In this document: piece after piece, positions 24,385 to 33,048 of the stretch | Layout of the letters: the number at the start of each line of letters is the position of its first letter | Position numbering within the stretch: the first letter of the stretch is position 1 | From: an uncultured Solobacterium sp. | GTDB taxonomy: Bacteria > Bacillota_I > Bacilli_A > Erysipelotrichales > Erysipelotrichaceae | DNA: 47,548 bases | Reading direction: 5' to 3' | Assembly (NCBI GenBank): GCA_946415785.1 | Contig: CAMKTV010000006.1 | Location: 1-47,548 of the forward strand | Position numbers and translations under genes: made by a program | Notes under the pieces: generated by a model | Database searches by the model: none | Told to the model about the DNA's origin: nothing | The model's input: only the letters and a program-made list of their open reading frames with translations

Positions 24385-25053
24385 ATGTTAGGACTATTAA
24401 CTAAATTAAAAGAGCCACTTATTGAAACATTGTTGTTAACTTTTGTTCCACTAATAATTTCAGTAATATTAGGATTTCTATTTGGCACATTAGTATTTAT
24501 CAGTAGTGATTCAGGTATTATTGATACATCAAATAACTGGGGCTTAAAAATATTAAATAAGATTAGTAATGCGATCATAAATATCTTTAGATCTGTTCCA
24601 TATCTGATTATTCTTATCTGGTTACTTCCAATTACTAAATTATTGGTTGGCAGAATCCTTGGCTGGCAGGCAGCTATCCCATCACTTGTGGTAAGTGCTA
24701 CACCATTCTATGCCAGAATGACAGTCATTGCCTTTAGTGAAGTAAACAAAGGAACAATCGAAGCCAGCAAAGCACTTGGTGCCAACAACTTCGAGATAAT
24801 CTTTAAAGTCTTACTTCCAGAAAGTAAGCCAGCATTATTATCAAGTATTGTTGTTACAGCGATTAATCTGATTTCATATAGTGCAATGGCTGGGGCAATT
24901 GGTGCAGGAGGCTTAGGATATGAGGCATATCAATATGGCCTTATAAGAGAGAATCCGCCATTAATGTATATGGCAACACTCTTGATTGTATTATTAGTAT
25001 TTATTATTCAATTCGTTGGAGATTTAATTGTAAGAAAAGTGGATAAAAGATAG
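24385..25053 (+). CDS. metI: Methionine ABC transporter permease MetI
   Basis: This 222-aa permease has five or six helices and the MetI features: R-S-V-P-Y-L-I-L near residue 73 and the cytoplasmic EAA loop E-A-S-K-A-L-G-A-N near 128-136, which contacts MetN. The final G-A-I-G-A-G-G-L-G-Y segment is also characteristic. The start codon follows the metN stop directly, with GGAGGTGG inside the end of metN as SD. Confidence 0.94.
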   Translation: MLGLLTKLKEPLIETLLLTFVPLIISVILGFLFGTLVFISSDSGIIDTSNNWGLKILNKISNAIINIFRSVPYLIILIWLLPITKLLVGRILGWQAAIPSLVVSATPFYARMTVIAFSEVNKGTIEASKALGANNFEIIFKVLLPESKPALLSSIVVTAINLISYSAMAGAIGAGGLGYEAYQYGLIRENPPLMYMATLLIVLLVFIIQFVGDLIVRKVDKR

Positions 25054-25065
25054 GAGGACAAACAT

Positions 25066-25875
25066 ATGAAAAAATTATTAGTTATTTTATTTGCTTTAGT
25101 ATTATTAACTGCATGTGGCGGTAATAAGAAGAATGATGAAAATGTCATCGTTGTCGCATGTACAGCTGAGCCACACGCAACAATCCTTGAAGAAGCCAGT
25201 CCATTGTTAGCTGAAAAAGGTTATGAATTAAAGATAGAAATATTGGATGATTATTATATCTTCAATAGTGCACTTGATAGTGGTGATATTGATGCCAACT
25301 ATTTCCAACATATTCCTTTCTTTAATAATGAAGTTGCAGAAAAAGGATATGACATCGCTAATGCAGGTGGTGTACATATTGAACCATTTGGCTTCTATTC
25401 AAACAGATATTCTAGTGTTGAAGAGATTGCAGATGGAGATACAGTAATTATTTCTAATTCTGTTTCTGATCATGGAAGAATCTTATCTATTCTTGAAGAT
25501 GCTGGCTTAATTAAATTAAAAGATGGTGTTGGTGCATTAGATGCAACTCTAGAAGATATAGTTGAAAATCCTAAGAACTTACAGTTCATTGAAGTTAAAC
25601 CAGAATTATTAACAAATTCATATAAATATGATGAAGGTGCTTTAGTTGCGATTAATGGTAACTACGCAATTGGTTATGGCTTAAATCCTACAAAAGATGC
25701 GCTAATTCTAGAATCAGCTGGACAAGATAATCCATATGTAAATATCGTAGCTTGTAGAAGTGCTGATTTAGGCAGTGCAAAGATTAATGCTTTAGTAGAA
25801 GTATTACAATCTAAGCAGATTAAAGATTTCATCTTAAATAAATATTCAGATGGTTCTGTAATTCCTGTTGAATAA
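25066..25875 (+). CDS. metQ: Methionine-binding lipoprotein MetQ
   Basis: The protein has 269 aa with a lipoprotein signal ending in the lipobox L-T-A-C (Cys17), so it is tethered to the outer face of the membrane. The mature NlpA-family domain shows D-D-Y-Y-I-F-N-S-A-L, D-A-N-Y-F-Q-H-I-P-F-F-N (ligand region) and G-Y-G-L-N-P. It delivers methionine to MetNI. AGGAGG lies just upstream of the ATG. It is the last gene of the T-box-controlled operon. Confidence 0.94.
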   Translation: MKKLLVILFALVLLTACGGNKKNDENVIVVACTAEPHATILEEASPLLAEKGYELKIEILDDYYIFNSALDSGDIDANYFQHIPFFNNEVAEKGYDIANAGGVHIEPFGFYSNRYSSVEEIADGDTVIISNSVSDHGRILSILEDAGLIKLKDGVGALDATLEDIVENPKNLQFIEVKPELLTNSYKYDEGALVAINGNYAIGYGLNPTKDALILESAGQDNPYVNIVACRSADLGSAKINALVEVLQSKQIKDFILNKYSDGSVIPVE

Positions 25876-25894
25876 TAAAATAAAACAAGACAAT

Positions 25895-25931
25895 AAAAAA
25901 CGATGAATGCCTCAAATATTCATCGTTTTTT
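25895..25931. terminator. Bidirectional terminator after metQ
   Basis: AAAAAACGATGAAT (25895-25908) pairs perfectly with ATTCATCGTTTTTT (25918-25931) around a 9-base loop. A-rich and T-rich flanks let it work for both metQ and the convergent gene at 25941. Confidence 0.92.
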
Positions 25932-25940
25932 ATTTAGTAA

Positions 25941-26456
25941 TTATTGGTCTTTCTTTGTTTTGTCTAAAGTGCTCTTAATTAAGTCTAATCCTTTACTAGC
26001 TAATTTAAGAACGGCTAATTCTGCTTTATTTATCTTTAGCTGTGTTTCTGGGCTCTTGTAGAATTTCACAACTGAATCTTTAAGATCTAAGACAAATTTA
26101 GATGCATTAGATACATTTTCGTTATCTAGGAATTTTTCCATTGATAATTTTTCTACATCTTTTTCCTCATCTGGAACGATTTCTTCAAATTTCTTAAAGG
26201 CATAATCTCTAGCTTTTAGACATTTTTCTTCTACTCTTTTTAAGAAGTCATCAAGTTCATCTACACCTTCAATTTTGTCCATAGCGCCTTTTAATTTAAA
26301 GGCTGCTTCATTAATGACATCAATCGTCTTATTCGCAATTGCCTCTACTTTACTGGCAGCTTCACCGTCTGTTAAAGATAGCTTTTCTTCTGCTTTATTT
26401 TTAATATCATTTGTGATGTCTTGCATCTTCTTTATTGTTTCACTAAAATGGCTCAT
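25941..26456 (-). CDS. Hypothetical helical cytosolic protein
   Basis: I do not recognise a family. The start was set at the internal Met (codon 26454-26456), because GGAGG lies 5 bases before it on the minus strand and overlaps the longer ORF's first ATG. This gives 171 aa beginning M-S-H-F-S-E-T-I-K-K-M. The sequence is almost wholly helical, rich in Lys, Glu, Asp and Ala, with no Trp, no signal peptide and no membrane segment. Its heptad-like pattern suggests coiled coils or an amphipathic bundle. It is divergent from the XpaC-like/AAA module, with 53 bases between starts, so the two may share regulation. Confidence 0.7.
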   Translation of the reverse strand: MSHFSETIKKMQDITNDIKNKAEEKLSLTDGEAASKVEAIANKTIDVINEAAFKLKGAMDKIEGVDELDDFLKRVEEKCLKARDYAFKKFEEIVPDEEKDVEKLSMEKFLDNENVSNASKFVLDLKDSVVKFYKSPETQLKINKAELAVLKLASKGLDLIKSTLDKTKKDQ

Positions 26457-26496
26457 AAGCACCTCCATAATAATTATAACTCATTAAAAATTATTG

Positions 26497-26502
26497 TATA
26501 AT
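26497..26502 (+). promoter_or_regulatory. -10 element of the XpaC-like gene, near-leaderless
   Basis: TATAAT is preceded by TG and lies 7 bases before the ATG at 26510. No SD is present. The +1 would be at 26509 or 26510. Confidence 0.55.
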
Positions 26503-26509
26503 TTGTTAT

Positions 26510-27496
26510 ATGAGAAGAAGAAAAGCAGGTGGTGGGTTAAGCCTAATTATTTTTTTGATTATAGCTATTGCATATAGTGGATTTTACGATGTATTAGCTA
26601 GTCTTTTTGTAATGGGCGTATTCGTCGCATTATTTGCCTTTTTAATATTTGCCTTGGCTAAAGCTAATTCTAATACAAATAAAAGTGTTCCTAACCAGAC
26701 TGTTAATATTAGACGCACAATTAAAGATAACAGTGTAAGAACTAATGCCAATTCAGTATCAAGAGTAAGTAAGATATCTACTGGTGATTTAAATAAAATT
26801 GATAATAAATTAGAAAAATATTTTAAGAATAATATTACTTTACCAATAGTTGAAGGAATATCTTTAACTACGCAATCAGGAAAATATACAAGTGTTGATC
26901 AATTATATCTGACATATAAAGATGAAAAGATTACAAAACTTGGTGATTTTAAAGATACCTATATTGCTGTCTATGAAAGAATCCTGGAATTATTATTAGT
27001 CTTCTATGATAAGAGTGAAGAAGTAATCAAAGCAGAAGTTGAAACACCAAAACCTCAACCTAAAAAGAAGACTGTTATTAATACAGCAGAAAAATATATT
27101 GATAAGATTGATGCTTTAAATAAAGAAATACCACATGAAGAAATAACTAATGGCTTATATCAAACATGTGATTTATTAAAACAGATTGATGTCTTAAAAC
27201 AATCAAAGAGTGATGAAGATAAAGTTAAGAAACTGTATGCTTATTATTTGCCTATTCTTATTGATGTTTTAGAAAAATATAAGAACCTTCAAGATGCACC
27301 AAGTGAGGGTGATGAACTTAAAAAATGTGAAGCTCAACTTATCAAGACCATCGTATTAATCAATGAAGCTTTAAAGACTATCTGTGCTTCTATGCAAGAA
27401 GATGATTATATGAATATCAATGCAGATATCAGCACACTTCAAAGTCTATTACAGAAAGATGGCTTTGGTGAGAATCCTTTTAAGGAGAAAAAATAG
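26510..27496 (+). CDS. XpaC-like membrane protein (halogen-hydrolase family PF10112-like)
   Basis: The protein has 328 aa. A basic N-terminus (M-R-R-R-K) is followed by two hydrophobic segments (about 8-26 and 30-50), then an extended polar linker and a helical C-terminal domain. The stretch L-Y-A-Y-Y-L-P-I-L-I-D-V-L-E-K-Y near residues 242-257 and the following helices resemble XpaC of Bacillus. Despite the family name, its biochemical role is unclear; XpaC usually neighbours TelA, which is absent here. It heads a three-gene unit with an unknown protein and an AAA ATPase. Its start has a TATAAT 7 bases upstream and no SD. Confidence 0.65.
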   Translation: MRRRKAGGGLSLIIFLIIAIAYSGFYDVLASLFVMGVFVALFAFLIFALAKANSNTNKSVPNQTVNIRRTIKDNSVRTNANSVSRVSKISTGDLNKIDNKLEKYFKNNITLPIVEGISLTTQSGKYTSVDQLYLTYKDEKITKLGDFKDTYIAVYERILELLLVFYDKSEEVIKAEVETPKPQPKKKTVINTAEKYIDKIDALNKEIPHEEITNGLYQTCDLLKQIDVLKQSKSDEDKVKKLYAYYLPILIDVLEKYKNLQDAPSEGDELKKCEAQLIKTIVLINEALKTICASMQEDDYMNINADISTLQSLLQKDGFGENPFKEKK

Positions 27497-28078
27497 ATGG
27501 AAGAAAAAGACATATATAAGATAGTTGAAGAATTAGAAAAGAATAAAGCTTCTAATAATACAAAGATAGATAGTCTCTATGGTCTTTTAGATGAAGTTAA
27601 AAAGGAAAATAAAGTAGAAGTTGTAAAAAAACCAAATCTACAATTTGAAGAAATGGAAGTACCTCAGGAAGAAGAGCCTAAACCAAAGATGACTTCTTTA
27701 AGGGACTTCAAAGATAAAGTTAAGCCAATAAGAAGACCTTCAATTCCTACTAAAATATTAGAATTTGATAAGCGTTCTGGATGCTTCATTAATATCTTAC
27801 AGGCTGTTGATTATGGTGATAATAATGCTGATTATGTGGATGGACATAAAGCAGCATTGGAAAAATATTATATGATTGCTTCATCTAATCCAAAAGACTT
27901 CTATGTTGTAGAAGGAAGAGTTAATGATGAAATTAAGGCCTATAAAGTTGGCAGCAGTGCTGATAATTATTCTAAAGGATATCGTGATGGATTAAACTTT
28001 GTTGCCAAGGCATTAGAGAATTCAAAATTATTATTGAGCAGAAAAATAAATGAAATATTATTAAAAGAGTTAAGCTAA
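27497..28078 (+). CDS. Unknown protein between XpaC-like and AAA genes
   Basis: The protein has 193 aa and is not recognised. Residues 1-45 look like a coiled coil, 45-90 a Pro/Glu/Lys linker, and 95-193 a compact domain containing R-S-G-C-F-I-N-I-L and Y-S-K-G-Y-R-D-G-L-N-F. There is no signal or membrane segment. AAGGAG lies upstream of its ATG, which follows the XpaC-like stop directly, and its last base is the first base of the AAA gene's ATG (TAATG). Position suggests an adaptor or subunit linking the membrane protein and the ATPase; this is inference. Confidence 0.65.
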   Translation: MEEKDIYKIVEELEKNKASNNTKIDSLYGLLDEVKKENKVEVVKKPNLQFEEMEVPQEEEPKPKMTSLRDFKDKVKPIRRPSIPTKILEFDKRSGCFINILQAVDYGDNNADYVDGHKAALEKYYMIASSNPKDFYVVEGRVNDEIKAYKVGSSADNYSKGYRDGLNFVAKALENSKLLLSRKINEILLKELS

Positions 28079-30060
28079 TGAAAAAAGAAGAAAGAGAAAA
28101 ACTGATTGAAGAAGTATTAAGCAAGAAACGTGATTACGGTTCTATTTATAATGAATCAATAAGCGCAATTAAGGCAACTGAAAAAGAATTAAATCGAATG
28201 CTGGAAGAAAATAAAAAAGGTATTGATGATCTTTTAAAAGGAACTGACTATAGTGATGATTATTTAAAATCATTAAAGAATAAAATGGAAAATGATTTTG
28301 ATGTGAAGATTGATGTTCCAGAAAAGATAGTTTTAGGAAAAGAATCAAAACAGGTTTTTGATTTAATTGAAAAAGAATTAAAAGAGAATATTATTGGTCA
28401 AGATGAAGCATGTGAAAAAATAACCATGGCTTTTAGAAGGCCTTATATAACTGGCAGTGATCCTAAAAAGATAAGAAATTCAATTATTGTCTATGGAACT
28501 AACGGAACAGGACGTCATCAATTAGTTAACACAATCACCCAATTATTAAAGAAGAATGGTTTGACTGTTTCTAATGAAGTTTATGTATTAGATATGAAGA
28601 GATATCAGTCTTCTACCCAAGAAATATTATTCTTACAAGATTTATATGTTGCCTTAGTAGGCAAAAATCCTGTAATCCTAATTGAGAATTTTAAAGAAGC
28701 ATCGCCAATCTTTAATCGTATGCTTACTGAATTAGTATTAGAAGGTAAATGTTTATTAAATCAAAGATATACTTTTGCGAATAATCAGCTTCAAGAAGCT
28801 ACTGCCAAATTAAGTAAAGATGTCATTGACCATTTAGATGGAAATGATAAGACATTAGTATTTGTATCAGAAACTAATCCAACTAAATTAATGGATATTT
28901 TCGGTAAATCATTTATTGAAAAAATAGAAGATAAGATACAGACAGCTAAATTTTCTTTAGAAGCATTAGATAAGATTATTGAACAGTTACTAAAAGATCT
29001 AGAAGTTAAAAGTGAAACACAATTTGAATTAGATTTAATAATTGATGATTCTTTAAAACAATATCTTAAAGAGAATTATGAACCAGATGATGGTATTGAT
29101 TCTTTAACACCTATTATTAATAAGATATATAATTGCTTAGTTAATATTTCTTTAAAGAATGATAATCTAAAGAATTTAACTTTAATATATGAAGAAAAGA
29201 TTAAAGCCAAATTTGGTGAAGAAGTTATTGATTTAGATATCGTTGATGATGAATCAGCTGAAAGAAAAGAAATACAGGCTGAATTAGATGAAATTGTTGG
29301 GCTTGAAAGTGTCAAAGAATATTTATTATCTCTTGAAAATAATATGAAGATAATCCAGATTAGGAAACAAAGAGGATTAAAAGTAACTGAAGTTTCTAAG
29401 CATATGATATTTACTGGTAATCCTGGTACTGGTAAGACAACTATCGCTCGTATTGTTTCAAGAATGATGAAAGCTGCTGGCATCTTAAAACAAGGGCAAT
29501 TAGTAGAAGTCACTAGAGCAGATCTCGTAGGTAAGTATGTAGGTCATACTGCTCCACTTACAATGAATGTGATTAATAGTGCCTTAGGTGGTGTCTTATT
29601 TATTGATGAAGCATATTCATTATATAGAGGTAAAGATGATTCATTCGGTTTAGAAGCAATCGATACAATCGTAAAAGGAATGGAAGATCATCGTGATGAT
29701 TTGATTGTTATCTTGGCAGGATATACAAAAGAAATGGCTGAATTCTTAACTGCGAATTCAGGTTTAAAGAGTAGATTTGCGAACATCATTCAATTCGATG
29801 ATTATACAGGTGAAGAGATGATGAAGATTGCGAAATCTATCGCCAAGAGTAAGGGCTATTATCTAAATGAAGATTGTGATAAACCATTACAGGAATATTT
29901 CACTATCATTCAAGCGAAAGGTGATCCAAATAGTGGTAATGGTCGTTTAGCGAGAAATAAGGTCGAAGAAGCAATCTTGAAACAGGCTAAACGTATCTTA
30001 AATAATCCTGATGATGATATTAATGAATTAAGATTTGAAGATTTTAATTTAAGTGAATAA
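28078..30060 (+). CDS. Tandem AAA+ ATPase: degenerate ClpB-like domain plus CbbX/SpoVK-type domain
   Basis: The protein has 660 aa. Residues 1-90 are helical. The first AAA domain starts at N-I-I-G-Q-D-E-A (about 100) as in Clp ATPases. Its P-loop reads G-T-N-G-T-G-R-H (about 141-148), without the catalytic Lys, and its Walker B position reads I-L-I-E-N-F (about 200), without D-E. The second domain is intact: Walker A G-N-P-G-T-G-K-T-T (447-455), pore region near G-K-Y-V-G-H, Walker B V-L-F-I-D-E-A-Y (506-513), Arg finger in L-K-S-R-F (about 563), sensor 2 G-N-G-R-L-A-R-N (about 622-629). CbbX/SpoVK-type motors remodel protein complexes. The target is unknown, possibly its two operon partners. 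Confidence 0.85.
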   Translation: MKKEEREKLIEEVLSKKRDYGSIYNESISAIKATEKELNRMLEENKKGIDDLLKGTDYSDDYLKSLKNKMENDFDVKIDVPEKIVLGKESKQVFDLIEKELKENIIGQDEACEKITMAFRRPYITGSDPKKIRNSIIVYGTNGTGRHQLVNTITQLLKKNGLTVSNEVYVLDMKRYQSSTQEILFLQDLYVALVGKNPVILIENFKEASPIFNRMLTELVLEGKCLLNQRYTFANNQLQEATAKLSKDVIDHLDGNDKTLVFVSETNPTKLMDIFGKSFIEKIEDKIQTAKFSLEALDKIIEQLLKDLEVKSETQFELDLIIDDSLKQYLKENYEPDDGIDSLTPIINKIYNCLVNISLKNDNLKNLTLIYEEKIKAKFGEEVIDLDIVDDESAERKEIQAELDEIVGLESVKEYLLSLENNMKIIQIRKQRGLKVTEVSKHMIFTGNPGTGKTTIARIVSRMMKAAGILKQGQLVEVTRADLVGKYVGHTAPLTMNVINSALGGVLFIDEAYSLYRGKDDSFGLEAIDTIVKGMEDHRDDLIVILAGYTKEMAEFLTANSGLKSRFANIIQFDDYTGEEMMKIAKSIAKSKGYYLNEDCDKPLQEYFTIIQAKGDPNSGNGRLARNKVEEAILKQAKRILNNPDDDINELRFEDFNLSE

Positions 30061-30081
30061 TTTTAAAAATAAAAGAATTTT

Positions 30082-30119
30082 AAAAAATAATTATGGTGTC
30101 TAAACATAATTATTTTTTT
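30082..30119 (+). terminator. Terminator after the AAA gene
   Basis: AAAAAATAATTATG (30082-30095) pairs with CATAATTATTTTTT (30105-30118) around a 9-base loop, ending in a run of T. It separates the AAA module from mnmE. Confidence 0.85.
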
Positions 30120-30141
30120 CTAGGTTATAAATAAATAGATG

Positions 30142-30147
30142 TAAAAT
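30142..30147 (+). promoter_or_regulatory. -10 element of mnmE, leaderless type
   Basis: TAAAAT lies exactly 6 bases before the mnmE ATG, and no SD is visible. The +1 would coincide with the start codon. The -35 match is weak. Confidence 0.5.
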
Positions 30148-30153
30148 AGTAGT

Positions 30154-31464
30154 ATGTTAAATGACACAATAGTTGCGATATCAACTGCTTTAAAAGATGG
30201 TGCTATATCTATTGTTCGCATGTCTGGCGAAGATAGTTTTGAAATAATTAAAAATATCTCTGATTTAAAGGAAATTACAGCCAATACAATAAAATATGCA
30301 CATATTTATGAAAACGGCGAAATCATTGATGAAGTATTATTGTCATGTTTTAAAGGACCTAAATCATATACCAGAGAAGATATGGTAGAGATAAATTGTC
30401 ATGGTGGCATTTATGTAACAAGACAAATATTGAATCTATTACTTTCAAAAGGATGTCGTTTAGCGGAAGCTGGTGAATTTTCTAAAAGAGCTTATCTTAA
30501 TGGCAGAATCGATTTAACGAAGGCTGAATCAATTAATGATTTAATTAATGCCACAAATTCCTTACAGGCAAAAAGTGCCATTAAAGGAATTGATGGTTCA
30601 ATAGAAAAATTATTAAATCCAATCATGGATGAGATGAGAGATATCATTGCGATGATTGAAGTTAATATTGATTATCCTGAATATGATGATATTAAAGTTA
30701 TGACTAATGAAAATATTAAACCACATATTAATTCATGGATAAAATCAATGGAAGAAATGATTGATAAGGCATTAAGATTTAGAGTAGTCAAAGACGGCCT
30801 AAAGACGGTTATTGTTGGTAAACCAAATGTCGGTAAATCTTCTTTATTAAATGCTTTGATTGAAAAGGATAAAGCCATTGTCACTGATATCGCAGGTACC
30901 ACAAGAGATTTAGTTGAAGGTAAAGTTAATCTAAAAAATATCACATTAGATTTAATTGATACAGCAGGTATTAGGGATAGTGAAGATAAAATTGAAAAGA
31001 TCGGTATTGAAAAATCTAGACAGGCATTAGATGAAGCTGATTTAGTTATTCTGGTTATTGATGCCACAAATGAAAATAAAGAAGATGAAGAACTATTAGA
31101 ATTAACGAAAAATAAAAAACGCATCGTTGTCTACAATAAAGCTGATTTAAATAAAAAAGGTGATATCAGTATTTGTGCTAAAGATAAGGAGATATCTAAT
31201 TTAGTTAAGGTCATTGAAGAAATGTATAAAGATGATGTTACTTTAGTCGATGAAGATATCTTAAATAATGAAAGGCAGATATCTTTAATGAAGAAAGCTT
31301 TAAATGAATTATTAGAAATGAATAAACAGATAGATGAAACATCGTTAGATGTCATCATGTTGAACCTGGAAGAAAGTTATCATTATCTATGTGAAATATT
31401 AGGAAAGGAATACCAAGAGGATCTAATCGATAATATGTTTAGAAACTTTTGTCTTGGAAAATAA
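30154..31464 (+). CDS. mnmE: tRNA-modification GTPase MnmE
   Basis: The protein has 436 aa. The N-terminal folate-binding domain begins at the usual point (D-T-I-V-A-I-S-T). The G domain has G1 G-K-P-N-V-G-K-S-S (223-231), G2 around A-G-T-T-R-D, G3 D-T-A-G and G4 N-K-A-D, and the C-terminus is F-C-L-G-K, matching the CIGK motif whose Cys is required. With MnmG it makes the cmnm5 group on U34 of several tRNAs. It starts the transcript mnmE-tatD and overlaps tatD by TAATG. The canonical protein start coincides with the predicted transcript start. Confidence 0.95.
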   Translation: MLNDTIVAISTALKDGAISIVRMSGEDSFEIIKNISDLKEITANTIKYAHIYENGEIIDEVLLSCFKGPKSYTREDMVEINCHGGIYVTRQILNLLLSKGCRLAEAGEFSKRAYLNGRIDLTKAESINDLINATNSLQAKSAIKGIDGSIEKLLNPIMDEMRDIIAMIEVNIDYPEYDDIKVMTNENIKPHINSWIKSMEEMIDKALRFRVVKDGLKTVIVGKPNVGKSSLLNALIEKDKAIVTDIAGTTRDLVEGKVNLKNITLDLIDTAGIRDSEDKIEKIGIEKSRQALDEADLVILVIDATNENKEDEELLELTKNKKRIVVYNKADLNKKGDISICAKDKEISNLVKVIEEMYKDDVTLVDEDILNNERQISLMKKALNELLEMNKQIDETSLDVIMLNLEESYHYLCEILGKEYQEDLIDNMFRNFCLGK

Positions 31465-32210
31465 TGAATTATTTAGATAGTCATTGTCATATTAATGATG
31501 AAACTTACAATGAAGGTTTAGATGCAGTTTTAGATAATATGCTTAATAATAAAGTCACTAAAGCGATGATAGTTTGTGTTACTTTAGATGATTATTATAG
31601 AACATTAAAGATTAAAAAAGATGGCATCAGTTTTAAAAAAGCCATTGGCGTCTATCCTGAATATACAAATATGTCAGAAAATGAGTTTTCAAAATATCTG
31701 GAATTAATGAAAGAAGTTGATGCGATTGGTGAAATCGGTTTAGATTATCACTGGTATCCAGAAACAAAGGATAAACAAAAAGAATTATTTATAAGACAGA
31801 TTAAGATTGCCAATGAATTAAATAAACCAATCATTGTTCATGCACGTGAAGCAATGAATGATTGTTACGAAATATTAAAACAATATCGCACTAAAGGAGT
31901 GTTACATTGTTATAGTGGTTCTAGTGAATTAGCGAAAGAATTTGTGAAGTTAGGTTATTATATTTCAATTGCTGGGCCGGTTACCTGGAAAAATGCTAAG
32001 GAGCCATTAGAAGTCGTTAAGAATGTTCCATTAGATAGATTACTAATTGAAACTGATAGCCCATATTTAACACCTGAGCCAAATCGAGGCAAAAGAAACG
32101 AACCAACTAATGTCATCTATGTTGCGAAAAGAATTGCCAATGAATTAAATATTGATGAAGAAATCTTGCTTAAACAAATAAATGAAAATTATGATGCCTT
32201 ACTTGGCTAG
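31464..32210 (+). CDS. tatD: TatD-family metal-dependent deoxyribonuclease
   Basis: The start is at ATG 31464, overlapping the mnmE stop, because the protein then opens directly with Y-L-D-S-H-C-H, the metal-binding H-x-H (His7, His9). The 248-aa TIM-barrel protein has the other ligands in G-E-I-G-L-D-Y (Glu90), V-H-A-R-E (His126), H-C-Y-S-G (His148) and E-T-D-S-P-Y-L (Asp198). TatD enzymes are 3'-5' exonucleases acting on damaged or degraded DNA, and some members are D-aminoacyl-tRNA deacylase-like. An upstream TTG would add five residues but has no support. Confidence 0.93.
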   Translation: MNYLDSHCHINDETYNEGLDAVLDNMLNNKVTKAMIVCVTLDDYYRTLKIKKDGISFKKAIGVYPEYTNMSENEFSKYLELMKEVDAIGEIGLDYHWYPETKDKQKELFIRQIKIANELNKPIIVHAREAMNDCYEILKQYRTKGVLHCYSGSSELAKEFVKLGYYISIAGPVTWKNAKEPLEVVKNVPLDRLLIETDSPYLTPEPNRGKRNEPTNVIYVAKRIANELNIDEEILLKQINENYDALLG

Positions 32211-32212
32211 TA

Positions 32213-32234
32213 TATAATTAAATAGATTAAGGGG
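32213..32234 (+). promoter_or_regulatory. Internal promoter and SD before the 32242 gene
   Basis: TATAAT (32213-32218) lies just after the tatD stop; AAGGGG (32229-32234) lies 7 bases before the ATG. This allows separate expression of the pth-mfd part of the operon. Confidence 0.5.
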
Positions 32235-32241
32235 TACATTT

Positions 32242-33048
32242 ATGAATTCAACATTTTTATTAATTATGATTGCGATTGTAATGTTTATGCTTTTAAATAA
32301 TATGCGCAAGGCAAAAGAATTAAAAAAAGATGGTGGTTATGTTGATGCATATATGAAGGTATTAAAAGGTGATGAAGATGCAACCGATAATCTTAATGCC
32401 TATATTTTAAAAGAAACAGACCCATCTACTAAGAATAGAGCCTTAATAGTTAAAGCCTATACTGATGTTCTTAATGGATTAGACACAAAAGCTACAATTG
32501 ATGAAATTAATTTTGATGAAGTTTTCTTAGTTAATGGTGCTTATGTAAAAGAAAAACTGATTAAAATATCAGATAGTTTTGTCTGGTTAGTATTATTGTT
32601 ATCTAAACTAAAAGATGATAATAAACCATTAATGGATGAACTTTATAATAAAATCTATAAGGCTGAATTTGAAAACCATGTTGAATTCAATGTCTTCAAA
32701 TGTGCCTATGAAATCTTTTCTGATAAAGAAGAAAAAGATTATAATTTCTTGAAAGTATTATTAGCTGGCGAATATGGCAGTTATATTTATGACAAGGCAT
32801 TAATTGGTGTCTTTAAGAAATTTGCTGCGGCACTATTAATTTATGCAGGTGAAGAATTACCAGAAGAAGATGAAATGATGCTTAAAGATTTTGCGGCAAC
32901 TCAAGTCGGTAATAAATTATTAGGAAATTTAAATCTATTAGATAAATATCTTGAGAAAAAGGAAGAAGAAACAGTTGAAGAAAAAACTGAAGAAGAAGTT
33001 AAAGAAATTCCAGAAGAAATAAAAGAAGAAGAAAATAAAGAAGAATGA
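32242..33048 (+). CDS. Hypothetical membrane-anchored protein with Glu-rich tail
   Basis: This 268-aa protein is not recognised as a named family. Residues 4-20 form a single membrane anchor, followed by a helical cytosolic domain with repeat-like helices and, from about 230, a highly acidic tail of Glu and Lys. AAGGGG precedes the ATG and the 3' end overlaps pth by 4 bases (ATGA). The anchor-plus-helical-repeat layout suggests a scaffold at the membrane; no function is claimed. Confidence 0.7.
   Translation: MNSTFLLIMIAIVMFMLLNNMRKAKELKKDGGYVDAYMKVLKGDEDATDNLNAYILKETDPSTKNRALIVKAYTDVLNGLDTKATIDEINFDEVFLVNGAYVKEKLIKISDSFVWLVLLLSKLKDDNKPLMDELYNKIYKAEFENHVEFNVFKCAYEIFSDKEEKDYNFLKVLLAGEYGSYIYDKALIGVFKKFAAALLIYAGEELPEEDEMMLKDFAATQVGNKLLGNLNLLDKYLEKKEEETVEEKTEEEVKEIPEEIKEEENKEE

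Noticed and set aside
26457-26468. Upstream ATG for the 25941 minus-strand gene
   Set aside because: That ATG overlaps the GGAGG which is ideally placed for the Met at 26456.
31449-31463. TTG start for tatD
   Set aside because: The ATG at 31464 overlaps the mnmE stop and gives the conserved N-terminus directly; the TTG extension is the end of mnmE in another frame.
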